A stretch of 64,000 nt of DNA from Adiantum capillus-veneris (taxonomy: Eukaryota; Streptophyta; Polypodiopsida; Polypodiales; Pteridaceae): assembly GCA_014529385.2 (NCBI GenBank), contig CM043959.1:87428529-87492528 (forward strand). The letters are read 5' to 3'. A model generated the notes under the pieces. The model was not told where the DNA came from. It worked only from the letters and a program-made list of their open reading frames with translations, and did not search any database. Both the position numbers and the translations under genes were made by a program. Position 1 is the stretch's first letter, and every line of letters starts with the position of its first letter. Of the stretch, positions 55,197 through 64,000 are shown piece by piece.

Positions 55197-58100
55197 TAAC
55201 TGCCAAACTTCAAAGAGAGAGAAATGAAATGAAACGTTATATTAACATCTTCAAAAGGCCAAAATGACCTATGAGACCAAAAAGTTACAATGCGATGAAT
55301 CTGATACAATGTCTGAGTACCGAAAATAAAAAGAAAAGGTACTAAAGAAGGGAATTGCGTATGATACTCACAAGGGAGGAGTAAATGAGGGCTATTATGA
55401 CACAATGTGGGTATGTGTGTGGTAAAAGTTGAGCAAGGTGAACAATCCTCAAAAGAGCTAAATCATAGCAGATCCATCATCAGTCGTTAGCGGATCTCAT
55501 CAATCTCCTCCATGGTCAGTAGTCTGATCGGGCGGTGTGCATGTCGGGCCAAAGTGACCCGGATCCTCTGCTACAGTCTCTGACGGTATTAAGTAGTCCC
55601 TCTGCCGTCGTGGGCGTCTGGATCTCTCAAGCTCGGTTGCTCGATCGATCAGCATGCCTCTGGTATACGGAGAATATGAGCTCTACTGTGGTAGCTGCTC
55701 CTCTTGCCGCTCAGTGTTTGCTCTAAAGAAGTCTGTGATCCGTCTCTGAGACCAGCTCTCTTTCTATCACCCAAGTGTGGTAGATTGGTAATGCCATTTC
55801 CCTCTTGAATAACAGGTCTTGAGTTCAACTCTCCTCGTCAGATAGATCTTTAAGGTCTCTTGGGATAGTTTCCTACAACGTTAAAACTCTCTTCTTCTTC
55901 TTCTTCTTTTTCTTCTGTGTCTGCGCAGCTCGAGTAAAAAAGAGTCCCAGACATCTCTGATCCTCATATCCCATGACTCTAGAAAGTGGTCCAAAGCCCT
56001 CCCTGAACAGGCAGTGAAAGCGGCCTCGTATCTCATAGTAAATTGGGCAGTGGCATGTGTAGTGCAACTCTGTCTTTGGCTCCATGTGACATGGGGACAT
56101 GTCTTGGCCTCTGCTGGTACTCCGTTGTATCTACCAATCTCGATCCAAAGCTGGTGTGAAGATGTGCGAATTTGGCCAATAGCGCATTGTATCCCATGAG
56201 ATAAGTGGGTGTCCATGTATCTGGGGCTCGTCACAAAACCATCCTCAGTGAGCTGGAGAAGATGCTCTCTATAGAAAGCCATCTTCGTGCCCAGTTCATG
56301 TGCCGCTGCAAGTCCTCCTAGTATCAAGCTGAGTCAGGTCCTGGCGAGTGAGCCGGGTGATCTAGGACTATGTAAGAGTCAGAGAGGGTGCATTCAATGA
56401 GTACTGGAAAGGGGGCAATCTATCCATGCTGAATCCATGTCCCTGAAACCATGATGTCATCTCCCCATACCAGCATGTTGTATCTCCGTGCATAGCTAAC
56501 TGTCGAGAGGACTCAAGTGCTAGGCGGGCATATCTATCTCTAGGGAGGTCCCATAAGCGGTGTATAAAGGAGACTGATCTGGTGAGCGCCTCAACGACTA
56601 GTGGGGGGGTAGCTAGCTTTGCTCGAATAATGTCATGTGGTACTGAAGCCTTGCCTCTAATGAGTCGCGAGATCATAGAGACCAGGGGCTTCTCCATGTC
56701 TCTCCATCCATCAGTGTGACCCGACCTCTGATGATGGTCCAAAGAGGGCCCACATATCTGAACGCCATAGAGCAATGCGGAAGCCACCAGGGTGTCAAAA
56801 AGCTAGAGCTTCGTCCGAGGCTCCTGAAACTGGATCTGTGAACACATCCTCTCCAATCCCCCCAATGTTGCATAGGCTCTGGTCAGTCTTGTCTCTGCTG
56901 CTCTCCTCAATGAGAATGCTGGTCCACTAAAGACCACCCCAAGGTAGGTGTAAGCATCTGTATACTCCACTGTCTCATGTCCATAGATGAATGTGGGTGC
57001 TGCTCTTCTGATCCACTGTGGGGTGGTGTTAAACACCATAACCTTGGTTTTACCAAGTTTGAGAGACAAACCACCGTCGTGGGCGAACCTATGCGATGCG
57101 TCCAAGTGACATTGCATCCCCTCAGGAGAGTCGGAGATCAATACAATATCATCAGCATATAACAATAGTGGAATCCATGTCCCTGCATGTGCCCCTCTAT
57201 CACCATCTCTCTCAATATAGTCAAAAACCCCATCCACATACATACCAAATAGAGTAGGGGAGAGCAGGCAGCCCTGCTTCACCCCGATAGTGGAGTGAAC
57301 CAATGTAGATAGACCTTCTGGAGTGCGTACATGCCCCACCCTGATCTGTATAATGCCATGATTCCCAAACCAGCTATGTGGGTACTCCCATCTCCTGTAG
57401 TCTACGCATCAATCTAGCTCTGGGCACTGTGTCAAAAGCTTTGCGGAAATCCACAAAGCTACAATAGATCCGTCTCCCATGTGATCTGTCCACCTCAATA
57501 ATGGCTCTTAGTGTCAGAATGTGGGCAAACCTCTCCTGAACCCTGCTTGCCCAGTTGCACGTATGCCCTCCCTCTCTGCCCATCTGCTCAGTTGCTGCTC
57601 AAAAATGGATGCGTACAACCGTGCCAATGTGTGTCCAATCATGATAGTGCGATAGTTCCCAAGCTCCATCGGGTCTCCTGACTTGAAGATGGGTACTATA
57701 GTAGATAGATTCCAAGTACAGGCGGGTCCTCACACATGGCACGGTTGAACATTATTGCTAGAAGCTCTGCGAGCAAGTCCCTGGCATGTGTAAAATGCTC
57801 AGCCACTAAGCCATCATGATCATATGCTCTCCCAGTTCTCATCCTATCAATGGCCTTCTTCACCCTCACAGCGGTGAAAAAAACACACGTGTGTGGGCAT
57901 GGCTCGAGGAGATCGGGAAGAGGTGGCTATCTAGGAACTGTGTACAGAGATGATGCATATTGGCCCCAAGCCTCTGTAGAAGTAATGGCAGGAGGGGTGG
58001 GAGGGGGGGAGCGCTCATGAAAGAGTCGCCATGCCTCACCGGAGTCCTGACTCAAGACTAGCTGATACAAGTCCTGCTCTAGCCAAGCCAAAAAAAACCC

Positions 58101-58681
58101 TCTTCTTCCGCCGCACTAGGCGTGGGAAGGCAATCTGAGACTGTCTGAGAGTGAGGTCCCTCAAAAGCACCTCCCTCTGAAGTCTGGCTCTCATCTCGCG
58201 GCACTCCTCATCATACCAGCTGTTCTGGGTCATGCTCCCAGAACGTCTCCTCTGCCCAGGCTGTGTGTGTGGGTAAGCCTTTGTTGCTGCATCATGCAAT
58301 GTTTGTGTCAATATAGTAGTGAGCTCCTCCAAAGGTCGGCCCCTCAGTGCACACGCGTCCTTAGATCCCGTCTGTGTAGACAGAGTTCGTCTCTTGCTAA
58401 AGGTGTAGCGAATAGGGGATGCTGCTCGTGGCATGTGTGCTACACTAGACTGGAAACAAATGGTCATCGATACAAGGGCATGACCTATTGGCACCCCAAC
58501 AGGTCTAGGTCCAACTATGAGGTCCTGGATACTAGAGATAAAGCTCGGCTGTGCCACGACATAATCCACTATGCTGGCTCCATGTCTGTGTGGAAAGCAT
58601 GTAAAACCTCCCGCAGCGGGAATTCTCTGTAGTCCATTCAAGATGGCCAGGCCGTGTGCAGTTCCCAAGTCTATCAAGTAC
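55197..58681 (-). mobile_element. LINE of the 48900-52080 family, minus strand, main part
   Basis: The minus strand, read from 58681 down, starts in the endonuclease ([15 protein letters not shown]) and goes on to HRHGASIVDYVVA and the pre-RT linker [20 protein letters not shown] follows with [18 protein letters not shown] (near 57440), [16 protein letters not shown] and intact YADDIVLI (near 57140). After RT comes the thumb region and a Cys/His-rich C-terminus near 55890-56100. The 3' tail is (ATTTC) repeats followed by TC, at about 55197-55225. The 5' part continues at 63784-63882, beyond an inserted copia element. Frameshifts near 57700, 57360 and 56800 break it. Confidence 0.88.
55881..56327 (-). 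pseudogene. LINE C-terminal Cys/His-rich region
   Basis: A 148-codon minus-strand frame holds CPHVTWSQRQSCTTHATAQF and, in the overlapping frame, PKTELHYTCHCPIYYEIRGRF, which matches 51770-51860 in the other copy. It ends in an Arg/Lys run encoded by a TTC repeat near 55890-55915. It probably binds nucleic acid. Confidence 0.55.
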
Positions 58682-58899
58682 AAGGGCCCAAATGTAAATG
58701 GCCCTTGGACCTTTAGGTCACTTACTCATATAATAAAGAGATAGTCCCAAACTCAAAATTAGGGCGTTTTTCCCAAATCGTATGAATTCCCTTCTCTGAA
58801 TTCCCTTCTCTCCATGCCATCTCCTTCTGAACCACTTTCGTGGGTTGCTCCTGCCATCACAAGAGGTACCTAATAGGCTTCTTCTTCACCTTCCCCACA
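58682..58899 (+). repeat. 5' LTR of the copia element, start missing
   Basis: AAGGGCCCAAATG matches the 3' LTR from about 63643. The end CTTCACCTTCCCCACA adjoins the primer site. It carries about 100 bp (near 58720-58825, with a doubled GAATTCCCTTCTCT) absent from the 3' LTR, while the 3' LTR has about 26 bp absent here. Confidence 0.88.
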
Positions 58900-58901
58900 C
58901 G

Positions 58902-58913
58902 TGGTATCAGAGC
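58902..58913 (+). other. Primer binding site (tRNA-iMet)
   Basis: TGGTATCAGAGC begins two bases after the 5' LTR end. Confidence 0.93.
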
Positions 58914-59461
58914 CTAGGGTTTCCCAGAAGAGCCATCTCGCGAGCATAGATCAGAATTTTGATTTTGCTCGCTACGCGCAGGGATTTCTGCCAATTTGCC
59001 TCAAACTTGTCGCAAAGGAGTCACCTCATAGTGTAGAACAGACCCACGTTAACCATTTCCGCAAAATTAGGGTTTCGAAAACCGGCAAACAGCAGTCAAT
59101 TTTCGCTGAAATTGACCAATTTCGACGTCATTTCGACACAATTTCAGTAGGGTGAGTCTCACAGGTCATTCTTACAGGCATTTCCACTAGTATCGGTCAG
59201 AAAAATTGAAAATTCAGCAAAACAGGTGTTCACAGGTCTGAATTTTGCACTACAACAGTGAATTTCAGCAAGCAATAGATGTATTACACCTTGTGGAAAC
59301 CTTTGCTAAGGGTTTAGCAGTGAATGTAAGCCGTTTTGGACTGATTTTGAGTGAATCGATTGCTGTTTTTCTGGTACAGCAGGCTGTTTTTGGCCTATTT
59401 GCGCACATTTGGGCGTGTTTAAGTCGCCAAATCAGGGTTTTAGCATTTGCACTCACTTGGG

Positions 59462-61002
59462 ATGGCTTCAAGCAGTGAAAGTGGCAATCTTTTGCACATT
59501 CGGAAGCTTGAAGGGGCCCATAACTTTGCGATATGGATGTTATAACGTGATGCTGCAAAAGAAACAGGCAAAACCGATTAAAGTGCAAGGATAGAAACGT
59601 ATTGACATGTCGGATGAGGAATGGGAGGAAGTGGATGAGTTAGCTTGTTCCACGATTATGCTAGTGTCTGACAGCTTATTTGTTCAATCTTGAGAACGAA
59701 AAGTCAACATGGAGCATGTGGAAGAGATTGGACAATTTGTATGCACAGCAGAGTGCTGCTAGTAAGGTTTCCTGGCTCAAGAAGCTTATAGATCTCCGTA
59801 TGAAGGAGGGCACACAAATGTCAGTGCACCTCAATGAGTTCAACTCACTTTTCAGCCAACTATCAAGTCTGAAATTTGAGATTGACAAAGAGTTCAAAGC
59901 CACTTTTCTGCTATGCACATTGCCCGAGAGTTGGGATATTTTTTGGACAGCTCTCAGTAGCTCGAGTGCAACACTTACATATGCGGATGTAGAGAGTTCT
60001 CTCCTGATGGAAGAGATGAACAAGAAGAACACCACTGAGGGTTCTTCTAATGCATTGCACTTGAGGGGCAGGTCCCAACAGAGGGAGAAGTTTGACCATA
60101 AGGGCAAGGCACGCAGCAAATCTCGCAGGAAAGATATTGAGTGCCACCATTGCGGTAAGAAAGGGCATTATATACGCGGATGTTTCAAGTGGAAGAAAGA
60201 GAAAAACAAAGGTGCTGAAACAGATGCAAAGGACAAGGGAAATGCAAAGAAGAGCAATGTTTTGATTGAGGAAATAAATGTTGCAAGTAGCTGCGACAGT
60301 GACAACAGCATTGGTGTACTCAATGCCTCTTCTTTTGATGCACATACCCTCACTATGGGTTCTAGTGAGGACATGCATACTTGGATCCTTGATTCAGGTG
60401 CCTCTTTTCATGTGACACCTCACAAGGATTGGTTTTCTCAGTACACAGGAGAGGTTTTGGGCACTGTCTATTTGGGGGATAATTATGCATGTGATATAGC
60501 TGGAATTGGCAGTGTGCAGTTCTCTTTTGCAGATGGTATGACCTTTGTTTTGCATAAAGTGCGTCATGTGCCACAACTCAAGAAGAGTTTGATTAGTTCA
60601 GGGCAGCTGGATGATGCAAGCTATCACACCACTTTTGGTGATAGCAAGTGGAAGATATGTAGAGGGTCACAGATTGTAGCCAAGGGCTGCAAAGTGGACA
60701 CCTTATATCCTTTGTACGTATCCAGTGTGCGTGACCATGTTGTCACTGTAACCGAGCAACCGAGTGTTTCTTTGTGGCATGGCAGGTTGGGACACATGAG
60801 TAAAAGAGGAATGGAAACTCTGTCTCGTTGTGGTTATTTGCCGCGTTTGAGGTATGCTGATTTTTCTCATTGTGAGCACTGTATTTATGGTAAGCACACT
60901 CAAACACCGCACAAAAGATCTCTTTCTTTGAAGTCTGACAAGTTAGACATAATCCATTCCGATGTATGTGAAATGCCCCAGTTGTCCTTAGGGGGTCCTT
61001 AG
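59462..61002 (+). pseudogene. Copia gag, protease and integrase N-terminus
   Basis: A likely start ATG at 59462 gives MASSSESGNLLHIRKLEG, then stops and frameshifts occur up to about 59690. A 440-codon frame (59680-61002) follows. It has the gag body, an intact zinc knuckle CHHCGKKGHYIRGC near 60150, the protease centre WILDSGASFHVT near 60380, and the integrase zinc-binding region LWHGRLGHMS to HCEHCIYGKH near 60775-60895. It ends at a TAG created by an exact 11-base tandem duplication (60985-61006). Confidence 0.9.
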
Positions 61003-61006
61003 GGGG

Positions 61007-61590
61007 AAAGAAGTATTTTGTCTCGTTTATCAATGATGCTACACGTAAGGTGTGGGTGTATCCAATACGTGCTAAAAGTGATGTTTTGGATACTTTTAAG
61101 AAGTTTTTTGTGTTTGTTGAGAATCATACTAGTAAGAAGCTTAAGTCTTTGCGCTCAGATAACGGTGGAGAGTATGTATCAAAAGCATTTATTGACTTTT
61201 GTGCTGCTAAAGGCATTAAAAGAGAGTTCACTGCTCCTTTTAATCCCTCCCAGAATGAAGTTGCAGAGAGGTTAAACCGGACTATCTAGGAGAAAGTTCG
61301 GAGTATGCTGTCACATGCTGCATTACCTCATGGTTTTTTTGGGCAGAAGCTGTGCAAACAGCTATTCACTTGATTAATCGCTCACCGAGTAAGACTTTGG
61401 GTGGAAAGGTGCCTGAGGAGGTGTGGTCCGGCAAACCACCCTCATATGCACATTTGTGAGTGTTTGGATGCGAGGCCTATGTTCACATCCGGAGTGAACT
61501 GCGCACCAAACTTGAACCCAAGTCTAGCAAATGTATTTTCCTAGGATATGGTGAGGATGGTGAAATGGGTATAGATTATGGGATCCCACA
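61007..61590 (+). pseudogene. Copia integrase core
   Basis: The core reads LRSDNGGEYVSKAF with the second catalytic Asp and NPSQNEVAERLNRTI with the final Glu (near 61245-61285). A TAG follows at about 61287, then the frame continues through FFGQKLCKQ-type text and the copia linker (FLGYGEDG near 61540) with further stops. Confidence 0.87.
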
Positions 61591-62965
61591 TTGCGGAAAA
61601 TCACACGCAACAATGATGTCATCTTCAATGAAAATTGCATGCATAAACAGCCCATAAGAGTCGAGGAAGTGCGGCAGGTTGTTTTTCGTGAAGATGTGAC
61701 TTATGGACAGCCAAGAAGGCCCAATGTTCAACAACAAATGCATGTTGAAAATGGTGCTGAAAATCAGCCCCAAGAAATTGCCATTGATGCACCACAGGTT
61801 GGGGAACAGGTTGATGGCCATAGGCAACCCATTGATGTGATGCAACCAACTGAACAGCCTGCTGTTTTTTATGACTTACAGGCTGAAAACCCACCTGTTA
61901 TGGATCATTGGGTGCGTAGGTCTACTCGGGTGACAAGGCCCCCCGATAGATATGAACCATCTTTGGACTATGTCATGCTTACTGATAGTGGTGAGCCGTC
62001 TTGTTATAAGAGGCTATGCAACATGATGACAGTAAGAAATGGTTCAAAGCAATGGTTTCGGAAATGCAGTCTTTGGAGAAGAACCATACATGGGATTTGG
62101 TTGATTTGCCTAAACGGCAAAAGGCTCTGCCATGTAAATGGGTTTACAAGACAAAGGTCACATCTGATGCTTCTTCCAAGTACAAGGCCCGTTTGGTAAA
62201 GGGTACAAGCAAAAAGCATGGTGTTGACTTTGATGAGATTTTCTCTCCTGTCGTAAAGCTTGCCACATTACGACTTGTTTTGGGTCTGGTTGCTTCTCAA
62301 GATATGGAATTAAAGCAAATGGATGTAAAAACAGCGTTTTTGCATGGTGATTTGCTTGAGATAATCTATATGACGCAGCCAGAAGGTTTTGTGTCAAAGG
62401 GGCAAGAGAAAAAAGTTTGTAGACTCTTGAAGAGCCTGTATGGTTTGAAAGTGTCTCCACGTGCATGGTATCACAAGTTTGATACATTCATGAGGTCTCA
62501 GGGATACAGAAGATGTAATTCCAATCACTATCTGTATACCAAAGAGGCCAAGATGGAAGTCTTCTATTGCTGATTTTGTATGTTGATGACATGCTTATTG
62601 CAGGTAGAAATGTCACTGAGTTGAATGCATTACAACAAAGCTTACCGAAACGCTTTGACATGAAGGATCTTGGTAATGCTAATCATATTTTGGGCATGTG
62701 TTTCTCTCGAGATAGACCCAACAGGCGTCTGTATCTATTTCAGCGAGATTACATTGATAAGGTGTTGCATCGTTTTCATATGGAAGGGGGAAAGGCAATT
62801 GGTATTCCGTTGCCTCCATATGTAAAACTTACTGCACAAGATTGCCCAAAGACAGATGATATGCGGGCTGAAATGGCCAAGATTCCTTATGCATCAGTTG
62901 TTGGCAGTTTAATGTACGCTATGGTTGCCACACGTCTCGACATTGCATTTGCGGTGGAGTGGTGA
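61591..62965 (+). pseudogene. Copia reverse transcriptase
   Basis: The linker (61591-62020) precedes RT. RT blocks are HTWDLVDLPKRQKALPCKWV, KQMDVKTAFLHGDL, KSLYGLKVSPRAW and the catalytic LYVDDMLIAG near 62570-62600. A frameshift near 62565 separates the fingers from the catalytic segment and another near 62955 separates RT from RNase H. Confidence 0.9.
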
Positions 62966-63519
62966 GCAGGTACATGAGTAACCCTGGCAAAAAGCATTGG
63001 GAAGCATACTTGAAAGGCACTAAAGACTTATGCATTTGTTTTGGAAAGAGTGAGACATCTGTGTATGGCTTTACAGATGCAGACTTTGCTGGACATCCAG
63101 ATTGCAAAAAGTCTACCTCTGGATATGTGTTTACTTTCACAGGAGGTGCAGTTTCTTGGATTTCTAGACTGCAAAAATGTATTGCTTTGTCTACCACTGA
63201 GGCTGAATATGTGGCTGCCACTGAGGCAAGCAAAGAAGCTTTATGGCTCATGCGTTTGGTAGAAGAGCTTGGCATCAAGTCACAGGTTCCTGTGCTGCAT
63301 TGTGATAGTCAGAGTGCTATTATGCTTGCAAGGAATCATGTTTTTCATGCCAAGACAAATCACATAGAGGTGAAGTATCACTTTATCAGGAGTGTGCTTG
63401 AGGACAAGGCTATCACCCTTGTCAAGGTGCATACAGATGACAATCCTGCAGATCTTCTGACCAAGAGTCTCCCAGCAAATAGGTTTGCATATTGTTGCCA
63501 GATGATGGGGGTTGAATGA
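62959..63519 (+). pseudogene. Copia RNase H
   Basis: A 186-codon frame with GFTDADFAGHPDCKKSTSGY, ALSTTEAEYVAATEA, HCDSQSAIMLARN and HIEVKYHFIRS; the acidic catalytic positions are present. It ends at TGA 63517-63519. This domain is itself undamaged. Confidence 0.92.
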
Positions 63520-63587
63520 GTAAGTGTATAGTAAGCTGATGTACCATAGTTAGCTGATTCTTTTATCTCCCAAGGCACATTGCCTAT

Positions 63588-63782
63588 AGGTGGGAGGTTG
63601 TTAGGGAATAATGTTTATAAAGGCATTTTAAGCCTTGAGTCCAAGGGCCCAAATGTGAATGGCCCTTGGACCTTTAGGTCTCCTTCTGGACCACTTTCGT
63701 GGGCTGCTCCTGATTCACTCTACCCTTCTTCTCCATCGCCATCACAAGAGGTACCTAGTAGGATTCTTCTTCACCTTCCCCA
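63588..63782 (+). repeat. Polypurine tract and 3' LTR of the copia element
   Basis: AGGTGGGAGGT (63588-63598) is the polypurine tract. The LTR begins TGTTAGGGAATAATG at 63599 and ends at CCCCA, one base before the AGTAC target duplication. Confidence 0.9.
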
Positions 63783-63880
63783 TAGTACCGTCCATACTCA
63801 ATATGCTCCACATCCTATGATAGTCTAGATAGGCCCATCTCCGTAGTGTCCAGCTCCCTCTGCATCTCCTCGGACGTATC

Positions 63881-63882
<2 letters not shown>
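63783..63882 (-). mobile_element. 5' remainder of the LINE interrupted by the copia element
   Basis: The minus strand reads YDTSEEMQRELDTTEMGL and on to the break point. It aligns with 49340-49460 of the related LINE and joins the LINE text at 58681. It stops at a (GA)n run, where the copy is 5'-truncated. Confidence 0.85.

Positions 63883-63924
<42 letters not shown>
63883..63924. repeat. (GA)n microsatellite at a LINE tail
   Basis: Perfect GA run between the truncated LINE 5' end and the tail of the next LINE. Confidence 0.95.
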
Positions 63925-63927
<3 letters not shown>

Positions 63928-64000
63928 AATGAAATGAAATGTTATATTAACGTCTTCAAAGTTCAAAAGGCCAAAGTGACCTATGAGACCAGAGAGTTAC
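63925..64000 (-). mobile_element. 3' tail of another LINE running off the window
   Basis: GAAATGAAATGAAATGTTATATTAACGTC matches 55210-55245 closely, so a further minus-strand copy of the same LINE family begins here and continues beyond the window. Confidence 0.75.

Larger units (their letters stand above)
58682..63782 (+). mobile_element. Ty1/copia LTR retrotransposon inserted into a LINE
   Basis: It has a 5' LTR (58682-58899), a primer site, gag with an intact zinc knuckle, protease, integrase, RT, RNase H, a purine tract and a 3' LTR (63599-63782). AGTAC flanks both ends (58677-58681 and 63784-63788), a 5-bp target duplication, and the interrupted LINE protein reads continuously when the element is ignored. 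The 5' LTR lacks about the first 47 bases of the 3' LTR yet directly abuts the duplication. Lesions in gag, integrase and RT make it non-autonomous. It is antisense to the RF3 gene. Confidence 0.93.

Noticed and set aside
1-64000. tRNA or rRNA genes
   Set aside because: No cloverleaf with conserved A and B boxes and no rRNA core sequence was seen; the TGGTATCAGAGC sites are primer sites, not tRNA genes.

Overview
The window looks like nuclear DNA of a land plant with a large, transposon-rich genome. The evidence is plant-type Ty3/gypsy and Ty1/copia elements primed by the initiator tRNA-Met site (TGGTATCAGAGC), L1-type and other LINEs, an F-box/kelch gene, and a gene cut by many GT-AG introns. 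GC content is moderate and (GA)n/(TC)n tracts are frequent. A non-seed plant such as a fern or lycophyte is possible, but the sequence does not prove it.

Only two host genes are clear. The first is an intronless F-box/kelch-repeat gene on the + strand (25394-27508), with a long Ser/Glu-rich N-terminal extension and a three-codon upstream ORF. The second is a minus-strand gene for a bacterial-type peptide chain release factor 3 (RF3/PrfC, a translational GTPase). I could follow it through 15 exons, from 54476 down to the stop at 38928: 1527 nt, 508 codons plus stop, every junction in phase. Its P-loop exon and any organelle transit peptide lie beyond the right edge. One intron (41771-52350) is 10.6 kb, and the intron upstream of 54476 is at least 9.5 kb; both are filled with transposable elements.

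Layout: 310-860 (-), relic resembling an HUH-type Rep initiator. 2125-10175 (+), complete but decayed Ty3 chromovirus with two LTRs. 11450-18170 (-), decayed Ty3 of Tat/Athila type with an extra ORF downstream of pol. 18258-20942, Ty1/copia element with its middle inverted. 21300-21640 (+), tail of another chromovirus. 21640-24990 (-), L1 LINE with internal tandem duplications. 25394-27508 (+), F-box/kelch gene. 30846-33790 (+), L1-like LINE. 34251-38659, tandem repeats, one LTR and hairpins. 38928 to beyond 64000 (-), RF3 gene. Its big introns hold nested hAT-like MITEs (42747-43668), a LINE fragment (44490-46062), a minus-strand L1 LINE (46291-48800), a plus-strand non-L1 LINE (48900-52080), and a tail-to-head row of minus-strand LINEs (54820-64000), one split by a copia element (58682-63782).

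All transposon ORFs carry stops or frameshifts, so none looks autonomous. Exon boundaries and domains were read by eye; family assignments rest on recognised motifs, not on database searches.
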